From the NCBI GenBank assembly GCA_965224745.1, contig CBDCZY010000004.1:124001-188000 (forward strand): a stretch of 64,000 nt of DNA, in the 5' to 3' direction. Below, piece by piece: positions 51,809 through 62,098 of this stretch. The notes below the pieces were generated by a model. That model did not search any database, had not been told where the DNA came from, and saw only the letters and a list, made by a program, of their open reading frames with translations. Within the stretch, counting starts at the first letter, position 1; every line of letters begins with the position of its first letter. The DNA is from CBDCZY01 sp965224745 (lineage in GTDB: Bacteria > Pseudomonadota > Gammaproteobacteria > Methylococcales > Methylomonadaceae). Made by a program: the position numbers and the translations under genes.

Positions 51809-54800
51809 TTGCTTGCAGGTTTTTTGTTGCTTGTTTTAGCGCTCGTGATTGCTGCCTGGTGGCTACCGCACATGGGGCAACAAAAACATTGGTTTGAAAA
51901 GCAGGCAAGCACGGCTTTGAAAAGAGCCGTGAGGATTGGGCAGATTACGGCTGAACTGGGTCTTTCAGGACCGAGGATGAAGCTTTCAAACGTTATAATT
52001 GCGGATGATCTCCAGCAGTTTCCGGTTATTGCTATTGAACAAATCTATGTGTCGATCAACCTGATTAAGTCGCTAGTAAGTTGGCAACTATTTCCCGATA
52101 AAGTTCAATTACATAAGGCTCGCTTCACAATTGAAAGAAGAAAGGATGGTAGCTTCGGCATTCCAGGTATCGACGCTGCCAAAGAGCCGCCCTTCTGGCT
52201 TCTAAAAGGTCAGTTTTATACCATGGTTGAGAGCGAATTAAGAATTGAAGATCGACTCGACCAGTTTCCTAGCGTTGATTTGCGGCGTGTAAATGCAGGT
52301 TTGGTTAGAATAGATTCCGCACTGCCCAATCACTTTTATTTAAAGACACTTCTGCCAAAGCATCTCGGATACGCTATTGATATACGATTGGCATTCGATG
52401 AAAAGCTGTTAGAACCACAGCAAGCAAAAGGTCAGGCATACTTGAAAGGAAATGAACTGGTTTTGACGGAATGGAGGAAATTTATTGATCTTAAAGAACT
52501 TGACCTAAATTCAGGACTTGCGGATCTTCGTTTGTGGAGTGAAATTGATCAGGGCCAAATTAAGTCAATGTCAGGACAGATAGCTGGGCAAAAGTTATCT
52601 TTGGTCAGACACAGAAAAAAAGAAATAGTCCTGGAGCAATTGGGCAGTTGGTTCAAGTGGCAAAGCAAAGAATTCGGATGGGAGCTAAATCTTAATCGTT
52701 TGCAGTTTTCAAATTCGCTATATCAATGGCCGGACTCGAGTTTTAATTTGGTCTTTAATCATCAAACTGAAACCTCCGAAAGTGATTGGCAAGTGAATGG
52801 TTCTTTTATTGATTTGACAGCACTCAGCCAGTTCCTGTTACAAACTGACTTGTTAACCAAAGAACAACGAAAAATACTCGAAGCCATTAATCCTCAAGGC
52901 CAACTGACCGAGTTTTCCGTCGCAAAAAATAAAGGAAAAGATTCATATATAGATGCATGCGGTCAATTTAGTCATATCACATTTTCTCCGCATGAAAAGA
53001 TACCTGGTATTGCAAATTTAAGTGGAAAAGCGTGTGGTTCAGACGCAGCCGGTCATTTGTCGTTAGCGGGCGAAAGTTTGATATTGAATCATCCAAAATT
53101 ATTTCAGAAACAGATCCCAATCAATCACTACCAAGCAGATTTTTGGTGGGAGAGAAAGGAAAATGATTGGGAAATTATTAGTGGTCCTATTGGTTTAACG
53201 AATGATTTCATAGCGACAACCAGCTTGTTGAACATAAAAAAGACGGTGATACAAGATGATACTTTTTTGGATATTCAAACTCATTTCGAGCATGGACAAG
53301 CTAGCATGGTTGCTTCCTATTTACCTATTGGGATTATGCGGCAGAAAGTAGTTAATTGGTTGCAAGGGGCTTTTAAAGGAGGTGAAGTATCAACGGGTGA
53401 TGCCATATTTTTTGGAAAGTTGCATGATTATCCTTTTCTGCAAGGAAAAGGAGTGTTTGAAGTGTTGTTTTCGACAAAAGACATGCATTTGAATTATTCA
53501 GATGATTGGCCAATGATGACTGAGGTCGCAGCCGATGTTCGTTTCTACAACAAGTCAATGCAGGTTGATATCAATCAGGGGAAAATTTCGGGTGCGACGA
53601 TCAAACAAGCTACGGCTACTATTCCGCAATTGGGTGAGGACTCAAAGATTGAAATTCATGGCAATATATTTGGGAAAATTGAGCAAAGTTTTGATTTTTT
53701 GGGCAGCTCACCCCTTAAACCACAGATAGAACCAATTCTCAGAGTAATCGATCCTTCTGGCAATAATGATATTACTTTGCATTTGGATATTCCCCTGAAG
53801 GACCAGTCCGATGAGCTAAGGCGTGAAGCAACCCTTGTGAATGGTACAGTTAATTTGCAACAAGGATTATTAACAGTCAAGCCGATCAATTTACTGGTAA
53901 ATAACATAAGAGGCATTTTATCTTTTGACAAGCAAGGCGTCTTTGCCGAGAGGCTAGTCGGTCATGCTTTGGGTTCACCCATCGAAGCTCAAATTGAAAA
54001 GAAATTCGATGAAAAACTGCTCTGGTTTAATGGCGAAGCCAGCATCGAAGAGCTCAAAACTCAATTTCCGTCACGCATTTGGGATAACTTGCAAGGTAAA
54101 GCCAAGTATTCAATAGTACACAGCATACCTGATGATTCTTCAAAACCACAAATACTCAAAATGAACTCAGATTTGCACGGTATTTCTTCAGAATTGCCAG
54201 GGGTTTTTAGTAAAACGGCTAAGCAAAGAAAAAATCTGGATGCCTCTTTGGACTTTAGTGATGATGAAAGGCTACCAGTGCATATTTCGCTGGGCAGCCA
54301 GTTGCGCGCTGGTTTAAATTTTAGCCGATCAAAAAATCGTTTTATCTCTGGTCGGGTCGCGTTAGGTAAAGGAAAAATAAAGCCTAAACCGAAAAGAGGG
54401 CTTGAAGTTGACATTGACGTGTCCAAGCTTTATTTAGACGACTGGTTGCAAGGTAATTTTTCAGCGTCAACCAGTAGAGGTTTGCCGGATTTCATTAACG
54501 GAATACACATCAAAACCAAACGAATGTTTCGAGCTGGCAAGTCGTGGGGTCCGCTGAACTTGCAAATGGTTCGCCAAAGAAAACAATGGCAAGGAAGTAT
54601 TGATAGCCGCCTGATGAAAGGAACAATTTGGTTTCCGACCAAGTTTTTGGATACATCAATTATTCACTTGGAGTTACAAAATTTATATCTTAATCGCTGG
54701 CAAAGATTGGCAAAGTCGAATCTTTTGCAGGACACGAAAAAAATTCCAGGTATCGATATAACGAGTCAATCTGTCCAATGGAATTCAACAGAACTGGGTC

Positions 54801-55612
54801 AACTAGAGTTGTTTATACGATCCAACAAACCATCTGCCGGAAACAGTCAGTTAGTGCTGGGATCTGAATTTGCTAAATTGGAGTTGGCGGGATCATGGTC
54901 AAAAGTAAATAACGAGATAACATCTCATATCAATGGACAATTGAATTTTTTAGATTTAGGTAAGTTTTTGCAAGGGAACAACATCAGCAAGTTGATTGAG
55001 GATACGCCTGCTAATTTTGATTTTTCGCTCGACTTTCTCGGTGCTCCACAAGAATACGGATTAGAGAAGCTAACTGGAAAAATTCAGGCAAATTTAGGAG
55101 AAGGCAGGTTACGGGATGTAAATCCAGGCATAGGACGTATTTTAGGTTTATTTGATTTAAATGCCTGGTATCGACGAATACGTTTGGATTTTAGTGACCT
55201 CTATGCGGAAGGGCTGACATACGATAGTATTATTGGGACTATTGAGTTTGAGGCAGGGCTAGCTGAAACGGATAATATGGTGATCAATGCGGTACCCGCA
55301 AAGATAGAGATCAAGGGGTTAGCGGATTTATTGGCAAAGCAATTGCAGCATAAGGTTATTGTAACGCCCAAAACTACTTTGTTGCTTCCGTTGGCAGGTG
55401 GGTTGGCTGGCGGGCCAGTGGTAGGTGCTGCGGTATTGGCAGCACAGCAGCTGGTCGGCGATCAAGTGGATGGCTTGACCACGTTGGAATATGACGTAGT
55501 AGGCGATTGGAAAAACCCTAAAATTAAACGCTCATATATCAATGATGGGGCTTTGCAAAAATTGTGGACATGGACAACCGATTTTCGCTGGTTAAACTCA
55601 CAGAGCAAATAA
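51809..55612 (+). CDS. yhdP: YhdP-like AsmA-family envelope protein
   Basis: A 1267-residue protein with one N-terminal membrane helix (LLAGFLLLVLALVIAAWWLP) and a very long periplasmic beta-rich region. DUF3971-type text is followed by an AsmA C-terminal domain (LAETDNMVINAVPAKIEIKGLADL... QHKVIVTPKT) and the conserved LPLAGGLAGGPVVGAAVLAAQQLVG segment. YhdP is thought to help carry phospholipids to the outer membrane. The listed start is TTG 51809, but AGGAAA at 51768-51773 points to an in-frame ATT at 51779 that would add the basic MLSRRILSNS before the helix. Position between rng and the nitrilase gene is conserved in gammaproteobacteria. Confidence 0.92.
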   Translation: MLAGFLLLVLALVIAAWWLPHMGQQKHWFEKQASTALKRAVRIGQITAELGLSGPRMKLSNVIIADDLQQFPVIAIEQIYVSINLIKSLVSWQLFPDKVQLHKARFTIERRKDGSFGIPGIDAAKEPPFWLLKGQFYTMVESELRIEDRLDQFPSVDLRRVNAGLVRIDSALPNHFYLKTLLPKHLGYAIDIRLAFDEKLLEPQQAKGQAYLKGNELVLTEWRKFIDLKELDLNSGLADLRLWSEIDQGQIKSMSGQIAGQKLSLVRHRKKEIVLEQLGSWFKWQSKEFGWELNLNRLQFSNSLYQWPDSSFNLVFNHQTETSESDWQVNGSFIDLTALSQFLLQTDLLTKEQRKILEAINPQGQLTEFSVAKNKGKDSYIDACGQFSHITFSPHEKIPGIANLSGKACGSDAAGHLSLAGESLILNHPKLFQKQIPINHYQADFWWERKENDWEIISGPIGLTNDFIATTSLLNIKKTVIQDDTFLDIQTHFEHGQASMVASYLPIGIMRQKVVNWLQGAFKGGEVSTGDAIFFGKLHDYPFLQGKGVFEVLFSTKDMHLNYSDDWPMMTEVAADVRFYNKSMQVDINQGKISGATIKQATATIPQLGEDSKIEIHGNIFGKIEQSFDFLGSSPLKPQIEPILRVIDPSGNNDITLHLDIPLKDQSDELRREATLVNGTVNLQQGLLTVKPINLLVNNIRGILSFDKQGVFAERLVGHALGSPIEAQIEKKFDEKLLWFNGEASIEELKTQFPSRIWDNLQGKAKYSIVHSIPDDSSKPQILKMNSDLHGISSELPGVFSKTAKQRKNLDASLDFSDDERLPVHISLGSQLRAGLNFSRSKNRFISGRVALGKGKIKPKPKRGLEVDIDVSKLYLDDWLQGNFSASTSRGLPDFINGIHIKTKRMFRAGKSWGPLNLQMVRQRKQWQGSIDSRLMKGTIWFPTKFLDTSIIHLELQNLYLNRWQRLAKSNLLQDTKKIPGIDITSQSVQWNSTELGQLELFIRSNKPSAGNSQLVLGSEFAKLELAGSWSKVNNEITSHINGQLNFLDLGKFLQGNNISKLIEDTPANFDFSLDFLGAPQEYGLEKLTGKIQANLGEGRLRDVNPGIGRILGLFDLNAWYRRIRLDFSDLYAEGLTYDSIIGTIEFEAGLAETDNMVINAVPAKIEIKGLADLLAKQLQHKVIVTPKTTLLLPLAGGLAGGPVVGAAVLAAQQLVGDQVDGLTTLEYDVVGDWKNPKIKRSYINDGALQKLWTWTTDFRWLNSQSK

Positions 55613-55638
55613 AACAATGAAGAACAGAGATAAACATA

Positions 55639-56451
55639 ATGACTAAATTTGCAGCTATTCAAATGGCATCGTCCCCGCATGTCAGATCAAATTTTCTTGA
55701 AGCCGACCGCTTAATTAAAGACGCTGCGGAACAAGGTGCAGAACTGGTGGTATTGCCAGAGAATTTTGCGTTAATGGGAGAAGAATTTGATAAATTGGAA
55801 TATATGGAGGATGATTTAGAGCCTGGTCCCATCCAAGAGTTTTTGGCAAAAGCAGCCAACAAATACAGTGTGTGGGTCATAGGTGGAACTATCCCTATGG
55901 TTTCCGACGATCCCAAAAAAATTCTGGCAGCCTGCCTGGTTTACAACGAACAAGGAGAAAGGGTAGGTCGTTATGATAAGATGCATCTTTTTGACGTCAG
56001 CGTACCTGATAGTGACGAGGATTACCGAGAGTCAAGTTCAATCCAGCCAGGCCATCAAGAGCTGGTCGTGGATAGCCCTTTTGGTATGTTGGGGTTGGCC
56101 ATTTGTTATGACTTAAGGTTTCCCGAGCTATTTAGAAAATTATTGGGTCACGGAGCGGAAATTTTGATTACACCTTCCGCATTTACTGCGCAAACCGGCG
56201 CAGCCCATTGGGAAGTCTTGTTGCGAGCCAGGGCTATCGAAAACTTATGCTACGTAGTGGCACCCAATCAAGGAGGCTTTCATTTGAACGGCAGACAAAC
56301 TTATGGCCATAGTATGATCATAGACCCTTGGGGTACTGTTATTAACCGCCTGGATAAAGGAGCCGGAGCGGTGGTTGCTGAAATAGATCTTGAGCGGGTT
56401 GAGCAGGTGCGTAAAACCTTCCCCGCGATTGAACATCGACGAATTTTCTGA
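55639..56451 (+). CDS. Nitrilase-superfamily amidase (Nit1/deaminated glutathione amidase-like)
   Basis: A 270-residue cytosolic hydrolase with the catalytic triad E41 (VVLPENFALM), K114 (GRYDKMHLFDV) and C156 (GLAICYDLRFPELFR). It groups by motif with Nit1/NitB-type amidases, which repair deaminated glutathione. The gene lies between yhdP and tldD, as is common in gammaproteobacteria, with 26 bases to yhdP and 9 to tldD. Confidence 0.93.
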   Translation: MTKFAAIQMASSPHVRSNFLEADRLIKDAAEQGAELVVLPENFALMGEEFDKLEYMEDDLEPGPIQEFLAKAANKYSVWVIGGTIPMVSDDPKKILAACLVYNEQGERVGRYDKMHLFDVSVPDSDEDYRESSSIQPGHQELVVDSPFGMLGLAICYDLRFPELFRKLLGHGAEILITPSAFTAQTGAAHWEVLLRARAIENLCYVVAPNQGGFHLNGRQTYGHSMIIDPWGTVINRLDKGAGAVVAEIDLERVEQVRKTFPAIEHRRIF

Positions 56452-56460
56452 GAATGAATT

Positions 56461-57912
56461 ATGAATGAAAATGCCATTGAGATCGCTAAACAATCGCTAT
56501 TGCAATCTTCAGGAGTATCTACCTCCGACATCGATACGATTATGGGGCGCTTGCTAAGTGCGCCAGTGGATATGGCAGATATATACTTTCAATCCAGTCA
56601 TTATGAGTCGTGGATATTGGAAGACGGTATTGTCAAAGAAGGCAGTCATAATATCGAGCAAGGCGCGGGTGTTCGGGCCATATCGGGTGATAAAACAGGC
56701 TTTGCCTATAGTGATAGAATTGAACTGCCTATCTTGCTGGAAGCAGTCGATAATGTTAAAACAATCGCACGAAGTGGGCAGGATGCTTCCGTCGCCATGT
56801 CTTCTGGGCACGAAAGACTACAGCTCTATTCACCCATCAACCCTCTAAAATCTATTTCAGATCAACAAAAAATAGATTTATTACAAAGGGTTGATAGTGA
56901 AATTCGTAAACTCGATAACAGAATTGAACAAGTTATCATCAGTTTGGTCGGGGTTTATGAAACTATTCTTATAGCCGATCACCAAGGCCGGTTATCTGCC
57001 GATATCAGACCACTAACCCGGCTCAATGTCACTGTGATTGTGCAGCAAGGTGGCCGGCGTGAACAGGGCAGCATGGGTGGAGGTGGTCGAGATAGTACCG
57101 GATACAACTACTTTATTGAAGAAAACAGAGCTATGGAATATGCTCGCGAAGCCGTTAGACAAGCCTTGGTCAATCTAGAAGCCACCGCAGCGCCGGCAGG
57201 CAATATGACTGTAGTTTTAGGGTCGGGTTGGCCTGGAATTCTTCTGCACGAAGCTATTGGTCATGGGCTTGAAGGGGATTTTAATCGCAAAGGAACCTCC
57301 GCGTTCAGTAACAGAATTGGTGAAAAAATAGCTTCCGAATTTTGCACAGTAGTAGATGATGGAACCTTACCGGGCCGCCGAGGATCTCTTAATATAGACG
57401 ACGAAGGAACACCATCGCAAAATACTGTATTGATCGAAAAAGGCATTTTAAAAGGTTATATGCAAGACCAATTAAATGCCAAATTGATGGGAGGAACATC
57501 AACAGGGAACGGACGTCGAGAATCCTATGCTCATTTGCCTATGCCTCGCATGACCAATACATATATGCTGGCCGGATCTCATGCACCAGAAGAAATTATA
57601 AAATCAGTCCCCAATGGTCTGTATGCCAAAAATTTTGGCGGTGGACAAGTTGATATCACCTCAGGTAAGTTTGTGTTTTCTGCCAGTGAAGCTTACCTGA
57701 TTGAAAACGGTAAAATTACGCGACCCGTTAAAGATGCTACTTTAATAGGAAACGGGCCGGAGGTGCTTACTAAAGTCGATATGGTTGGATCAGATTTGGC
57801 CTTGGACAGCGGTGTCGGAACGTGCGGTAAAGAAGGGCAAAGTGTTCCTGTCGGTGTCGGGCAACCGACCATGAAGATCAATGGGCTAACGGTTGGCGGA
57901 ACCAGTCTTTAA
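56461..57912 (+). CDS. tldD: Metalloprotease subunit TldD
   Basis: A 483-residue subunit of the TldD/TldE protease, which acts in maturation of small peptides such as microcin B17 and in degrading unfolded peptides. The zinc motif HEAIGHGLEGD begins at residue 263. Other family text: DAEVYFQ-like DIYFQSSHYESW, GVRAISGDKTGFAYSD and GFGGGQVDI-like NFGGGQVDITSGKF. pmbA (tldE) follows after 26 bases, so both subunits are made together. Confidence 0.96.
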   Translation: MNENAIEIAKQSLLQSSGVSTSDIDTIMGRLLSAPVDMADIYFQSSHYESWILEDGIVKEGSHNIEQGAGVRAISGDKTGFAYSDRIELPILLEAVDNVKTIARSGQDASVAMSSGHERLQLYSPINPLKSISDQQKIDLLQRVDSEIRKLDNRIEQVIISLVGVYETILIADHQGRLSADIRPLTRLNVTVIVQQGGRREQGSMGGGGRDSTGYNYFIEENRAMEYAREAVRQALVNLEATAAPAGNMTVVLGSGWPGILLHEAIGHGLEGDFNRKGTSAFSNRIGEKIASEFCTVVDDGTLPGRRGSLNIDDEGTPSQNTVLIEKGILKGYMQDQLNAKLMGGTSTGNGRRESYAHLPMPRMTNTYMLAGSHAPEEIIKSVPNGLYAKNFGGGQVDITSGKFVFSASEAYLIENGKITRPVKDATLIGNGPEVLTKVDMVGSDLALDSGVGTCGKEGQSVPVGVGQPTMKINGLTVGGTSL

Positions 57913-57938
57913 CGGTAACTATACCCCTACATCAAGCA

Positions 57939-59300
57939 ATGAATAAGAATATATCCAATCATCATTCCAGTTCGGTTACTTCACAGCTAGATGAACTTAA
58001 AAATGTTATCAGCGATGTAGTAGCAAGCGCCAAAAACCAAGGTGCAACTGAGGTTGAAGCCGAGCTCAGCCTGGAAAAAGGCTTGAGTGTGACTGCCCGG
58101 TTGGGAGAAGTTGAAACCATTGAACATCATTTCGACCAAGGACTTGGTTTGACGGTGTACTTTGGAAAAAAAAAAGGTTCTGCCAGTACCACCGATTTAC
58201 GTCCTAACTCGATCCAAGAAGCATTGATGGCGGCTTGTAGCATTGCCAAATATGCTAGCGAGGATCAATGTGCTGGTTTACCTGAACAGGATTTACTAGC
58301 CACTGAATTTTATGACCTGGATCTTTATCATCCTTGGTCATTAGATGCGGAGCAAGCTGTTCAAATAGCCATAGAGTGTGAAGATGAAGCCAGAAATTTT
58401 CATCCTGATATCAGCAACTCTGAAGGCGCCTCTGTTAATAGCCATGAAGGCGTCCGAATTTTCGGCAACAGTTTGGGCTTTTTGCATGGTTACCCCAGCA
58501 CTCGGCAAAGTCTTAGCTGCTCCGTATTAGGACAACAGGACAAAAGCATGCAAAGGGATTACTGGTACACCATAGCTCGCAATGCAGAGGAATTGGAAAC
58601 GCCTAAAGCCGTTGGTATAAAAGCCGCAGAACGAACCATCAAACGTCTTGGTGCCCACAGCATAAGTAACCGCCAATGTCCCGCGTTGTTTTCTGCCGAA
58701 ATTGCTTCCAGTTTGATAGGTCATTTTATCGGCGCTATTCGAGGTGGAAATCTTTATCGAAAATCCTCTTTTTTATTGGATGCCATGGGGCAGCAAATAT
58801 TTCCGTCATTTGTACATATTCAAGAACAGCCACATCTGCAACGAGCATTGGGTAGTGCTCTCTATGACAGCGAAGGTGTGGCGACAAGCGATAAAGATCT
58901 GGTTAATGAAGGTTTGTTAAAGTCATACGTACTAAGTACCTATTCAGCCCGTAAATTAGGTCTGCAAACAACTGCCAATGCAGGTGGTCTGCATAATTTG
59001 ATCATAGACCCAGGTAGGGCCAGCCTGGATGAATTGCTTGCACAAATGGATACTGGGCTGCTTGTTACTGAATTAATGGGCCAAGGCGTCAACACAGTGA
59101 CAGGAGACTATTCTCGTGGTGCAGCCGGCTATTGGGTAGAGCAAGGTCAAATTCAGTACCCAGTAGAAGAAATTACAATCGCGGGTAATTTAAAAAACAT
59201 GTTTAAGAACATTGTGGCGATTGGAAACGATGTTGATTTTCGCGGTAATACCCGAACGGGTTCAATCTTACTTGAACAAATGACTGTCGCTGGAGAATAA
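57939..59300 (+). CDS. pmbA: Metalloprotease subunit TldE/PmbA
   Basis: A 453-residue partner of TldD that lacks the zinc motif, as expected. Family text: SLEKGLSVTARLGEVETIEH, FDQGLGLTVYFGKKKGSAST, SNSEGASVNSHEG, and the C-terminal MGQGVNTVTGDYSRGAAGYWVE followed by EITIAGNLKNMFKNIVAIGND. It follows tldD directly; elsewhere a yjgA gene often sits between them. Confidence 0.95.
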   Translation: MNKNISNHHSSSVTSQLDELKNVISDVVASAKNQGATEVEAELSLEKGLSVTARLGEVETIEHHFDQGLGLTVYFGKKKGSASTTDLRPNSIQEALMAACSIAKYASEDQCAGLPEQDLLATEFYDLDLYHPWSLDAEQAVQIAIECEDEARNFHPDISNSEGASVNSHEGVRIFGNSLGFLHGYPSTRQSLSCSVLGQQDKSMQRDYWYTIARNAEELETPKAVGIKAAERTIKRLGAHSISNRQCPALFSAEIASSLIGHFIGAIRGGNLYRKSSFLLDAMGQQIFPSFVHIQEQPHLQRALGSALYDSEGVATSDKDLVNEGLLKSYVLSTYSARKLGLQTTANAGGLHNLIIDPGRASLDELLAQMDTGLLVTELMGQGVNTVTGDYSRGAAGYWVEQGQIQYPVEEITIAGNLKNMFKNIVAIGNDVDFRGNTRTGSILLEQMTVAGE

Positions 59301-59336
59301 ATGCGCAAGCATTTGGAGATCATGCTTTAGCTAATA

Positions 59337-59735
59337 ATGGCTGAACTTACTTCGCTTCGACTAGATAAATGGTTGTGGGCAGCCCGTTTCTACAAAACAA
59401 GAAGTTTGGCTGCTGAAGCTGTTGCAGGTGGTAAAGTTCACCTCAATGGCCAGCGGGCTAAACCTGGGAAGGATATCAAGGTTGGTTCTCAACTGACTAT
59501 TAAAAAAGGCAATTATTCATGGGACATCACTATTGTCAGCCTTAACCGTCAACGTGGCCCCGCTAAAGAAGCGGTTCTGCTCTACCAAGAAGCACCAGAA
59601 AGTCTCAATCAGCGACAAGAACAAATCGCACAGGATAAGGTCATACGTCAAAGCTTGCCTAACATTACCAGGCCGCATCGTCCCAGTAAAAAGCAAAGAC
59701 GCCAGATTCATCGTTTTAAAAATGTAAATGACTAA
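59337..59735 (+). CDS. hslR: Heat shock protein 15 (ribosome-associated S4-domain protein)
   Basis: A 132-residue basic protein. The S4 RNA-binding domain is at residues 6-65 (LRLDKWLWAARFYKTRSLAAEAV, GGKVHLNGQRAKPGKDIKVGS). A C-terminal basic tail (RPHRPSKKQRRQIHRFKN) is typical of Hsp15, which recycles stalled 50S subunits carrying a nascent chain. Confidence 0.92.
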   Translation: MAELTSLRLDKWLWAARFYKTRSLAAEAVAGGKVHLNGQRAKPGKDIKVGSQLTIKKGNYSWDITIVSLNRQRGPAKEAVLLYQEAPESLNQRQEQIAQDKVIRQSLPNITRPHRPSKKQRRQIHRFKNVND

Positions 59736-59860
59736 ACGAGTGTAATTAAGTTGCAATCATCTTCATACAACCTAGAGGCCAAGATAAGAAATAAAATCGA
59801 TACCCTACTTGGTCGGCAATTGTTTGAAAACGCATACATAAATCTTAACCAGGAGGCTTT

Positions 59861-60259
59861 GTGAAAATTTCCACCCGCAACGTGACCATAGCAGTTCATT
59901 TTGTATTATTGCTGTTAACCGGTTACGCAATTAATGCCAATGAGAAGGCGTCGCTAATTGCACCCGAACAGGCAGCACAACTAACTTACACAGAAGAAGC
60001 TATTATAGTCGATGTTCGAAGTACAGGTGAGTGGCAGTCTGGTCATATTCCAAACGCAAAACACATACCGCTTGATCAATTGAAATCCAGGTTTTCAGAA
60101 CTTGAACAATACAAAGACCGCCCTATCATCATGCAATGCCAGGGCGGTGTGCGTTCGGCAAAAGCGGCACAAATGCTCAAAGAAGCCGGGTTTTCTAAAG
60201 TATTTGATCTGGAAGGCGGTCTTAACGCCTGGGAAAAAGAGGGGTTGCCAAAAGATTAA
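59861..60259 (+). CDS. Periplasmic rhodanese-domain protein
   Basis: A 132-residue precursor from GTG 59861 behind AGGAGG. Signal peptide VHFVLLLLTGYAINA; one rhodanese domain (residues 32-130) with active-site C93 in MQCQGGVRSA, preceded by VDVRSTGEWQSGHIPNAKHIP. Periplasmic single-domain rhodaneses move sulfane sulfur or help redox or cyanide handling; the substrate is not evident. It converges on dcd with 19 bases between the stops. Confidence 0.9.
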   Translation: MKISTRNVTIAVHFVLLLLTGYAINANEKASLIAPEQAAQLTYTEEAIIVDVRSTGEWQSGHIPNAKHIPLDQLKSRFSELEQYKDRPIIMQCQGGVRSAKAAQMLKEAGFSKVFDLEGGLNAWEKEGLPKD

Positions 60260-60278
60260 CCGGGGGTAAATAGTGAGA

Positions 60279-60845
60279 TTAAGCTTTAGGCAACGTAACT
60301 CCCTTTTGACCTTGATATTTGCCACCCTTATCCTTGTAAGATGTTTGGCAGACTTGATCCGCACCGAGGAATAAAACCTGAGCGACCCCTTCATTGGCGT
60401 AAATCTTGGCGGGTAGCGGCGTGGTGTTCGAGAACTCTAGGGTAACGTGACCTTCCCACTCAGGTTCCAGCGGGGTGACATTAACGATGATGCCGCAACG
60501 GGCGTAGGTTGACTTGCCCAGACAAATAGTTAGCACATCGCGGGGAATGCGGAAAAATTCTACCGTTCTCGCCAATGCGAACGAGTTGGGGGGGATAATG
60601 CAAACATCTGCTTTAATATCGACAAAACTATTGTCATCGAAATTCTTGGGATCCACGATGGCAGAATTGATGTTGGTGAAAATTTTAAATTCGTCGGAAC
60701 AGCGAATATCATAACCGTAACTAGAAGTGCCGTAGGAGATAACTCTGCCGTGCTTCGCTTCTCGAACCTGGTTTTCCACAAATGGTTCGATCATGCCGTG
60801 TTCTTGGGCCATGCGACGTATCCATAGGTCTGCTTTAATGCTCAT
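60279..60845 (-). CDS. dcd: dCTP deaminase
   Basis: A 188-residue enzyme from ATG 60845 (MSIKADLWIRRMA), chosen over the longer open frame because that would overlap mrp. Family text: SYGYDIRCSDEFKIF, DSFVDIKADVCIIPPNSFALARTVE-like segments, GKSTYARCGIIVNVTPLEPEW with the catalytic Glu in LEPEWEGHVTLEFSN, and the C-terminal GKYQGQKGV. It makes dUTP for thymidylate synthesis. It lies one base downstream of mrp, forming an operon. Confidence 0.96.
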   Translation of the reverse strand: MSIKADLWIRRMAQEHGMIEPFVENQVREAKHGRVISYGTSSYGYDIRCSDEFKIFTNINSAIVDPKNFDDNSFVDIKADVCIIPPNSFALARTVEFFRIPRDVLTICLGKSTYARCGIIVNVTPLEPEWEGHVTLEFSNTTPLPAKIYANEGVAQVLFLGADQVCQTSYKDKGGKYQGQKGVTLPKA

Positions 60846-60846
60846 A

Positions 60847-61938
60847 TTAGGTGTTTTGGATAACAATGTTAGGGAATTTACCACTGTAGTCTTTGGTTTT
60901 CAAGGCCAGGATAGCGGCCATTTTTCTGGCAATCTCTTGGTATGCCTGAGCCACCGGGCTACTGGGTTCGGCAATGACGGATGGTTTACCGCCATCAGCA
61001 TGTTGCCGGATTGAAATATCCAGAGGTAACCCCCCCAAAAATTCGACGTCGTAACGTTCTGCCATGGTAGCGCCGCCGCCTTCACCAAAAATGGCTTCGT
61101 TATGGCCGCAATTGCTACAGACGTGGGTACTCATGTTTTCAATGATGCCGAGCACGGGAATATTGACCTTTTCGAACATTTTCAAGCCGCGTTGTGCATC
61201 TAATAGCGCGATATCTTGCGGTGTGGTGACAATCACAGCACCACTCACCGGGATTTGCTGCGACAAGGTGAGTTGAATGTCGCCAGTGCCGGGTGGTAAG
61301 TCAATGATCAGGTAGTCTAAATCGTCCCATGAAGTTTCTTGTAGTAATTGCTGTAACGCTCCGGTAACCATTGGTCCACGCCAGATCATCGGTTGATCTT
61401 CATCAATCAAGTAGCCGATAGATATTGTTTGGATGCCATAGGCTGTTTTAGGCTCCATGGTTTTACCATCGCTACTGTTCGGCTTGCCATATAGCCCTAG
61501 CATGGTTGGAATACTGGGGCCATAAATATCAGCATCCAGGATACCAACTTGCGCACCTTCGGCTTGGAGTGCCAATGCAAGGTTCGCAGACGTAGTGGAT
61601 TTGCCAACCCCGCCCTTACCGGATGCTACGGCTATAATATTTTTTACTTTGGGGATAGGCTTCAGCGTTTTCTGAACAGAATGAGAAACGATATCAGTCT
61701 TGATGTTTACCGTGATCTGTCCGATACCCTCCAGCTGGGACAAATGGTCTACAACCGACGCCTTAAATGAATCAAACTGGCTTTGTGCCGGGTAACCAAA
61801 GGTTAGGTTGACGGTTGCATTATTACCTTCCAGTTCAATTGATTCGACCATTTTTGCGGCAATGATGTCGGTTCCGTTATGCGGATCGATCAATTTTTCT
61901 AAATGTTGTTCAATATCTGATTTATTAATAGAAGTCAT
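60847..61938 (-). CDS. apbC: Mrp/ApbC-type Fe-S cluster carrier ATPase
   Basis: A 363-residue protein from ATG 61938, which has AGGAAA upstream; an ATG 11 codons earlier is less likely. An N-terminal DUF59/MIP18 domain covers residues 5-85. The deviant Walker A is AVASGKGGVGKSTTSANLAL (residues 107-114 core), followed by ILDADIYGPSIP and the CxxC cluster ligand site in THVCSNCGHNEAIFG. It transfers iron-sulfur clusters to apo-proteins. Also called mrp. Confidence 0.95.
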   Translation of the reverse strand: MTSINKSDIEQHLEKLIDPHNGTDIIAAKMVESIELEGNNATVNLTFGYPAQSQFDSFKASVVDHLSQLEGIGQITVNIKTDIVSHSVQKTLKPIPKVKNIIAVASGKGGVGKSTTSANLALALQAEGAQVGILDADIYGPSIPTMLGLYGKPNSSDGKTMEPKTAYGIQTISIGYLIDEDQPMIWRGPMVTGALQQLLQETSWDDLDYLIIDLPPGTGDIQLTLSQQIPVSGAVIVTTPQDIALLDAQRGLKMFEKVNIPVLGIIENMSTHVCSNCGHNEAIFGEGGGATMAERYDVEFLGGLPLDISIRQHADGGKPSVIAEPSSPVAQAYQEIARKMAAILALKTKDYSGKFPNIVIQNT

Positions 61939-62098
61939 TGTTAATTTCCTGCCCGGTAAAAAAATGAGCATGTAACGCCGTGATAGATGCTTGACGATAA
62001 GGTTAAATTTCGGAGGGGTTTAAGTTAGCAGTCAACTGCTCTAATTACCCTTATTGTAACGTTTAACACAAGAAAATACACATTCGAATCGTAGTAGC

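Noticed and set aside
53373..54642. Multiple open frames opposite yhdP
   Set aside because: They are chance frames within a long conserved gene.
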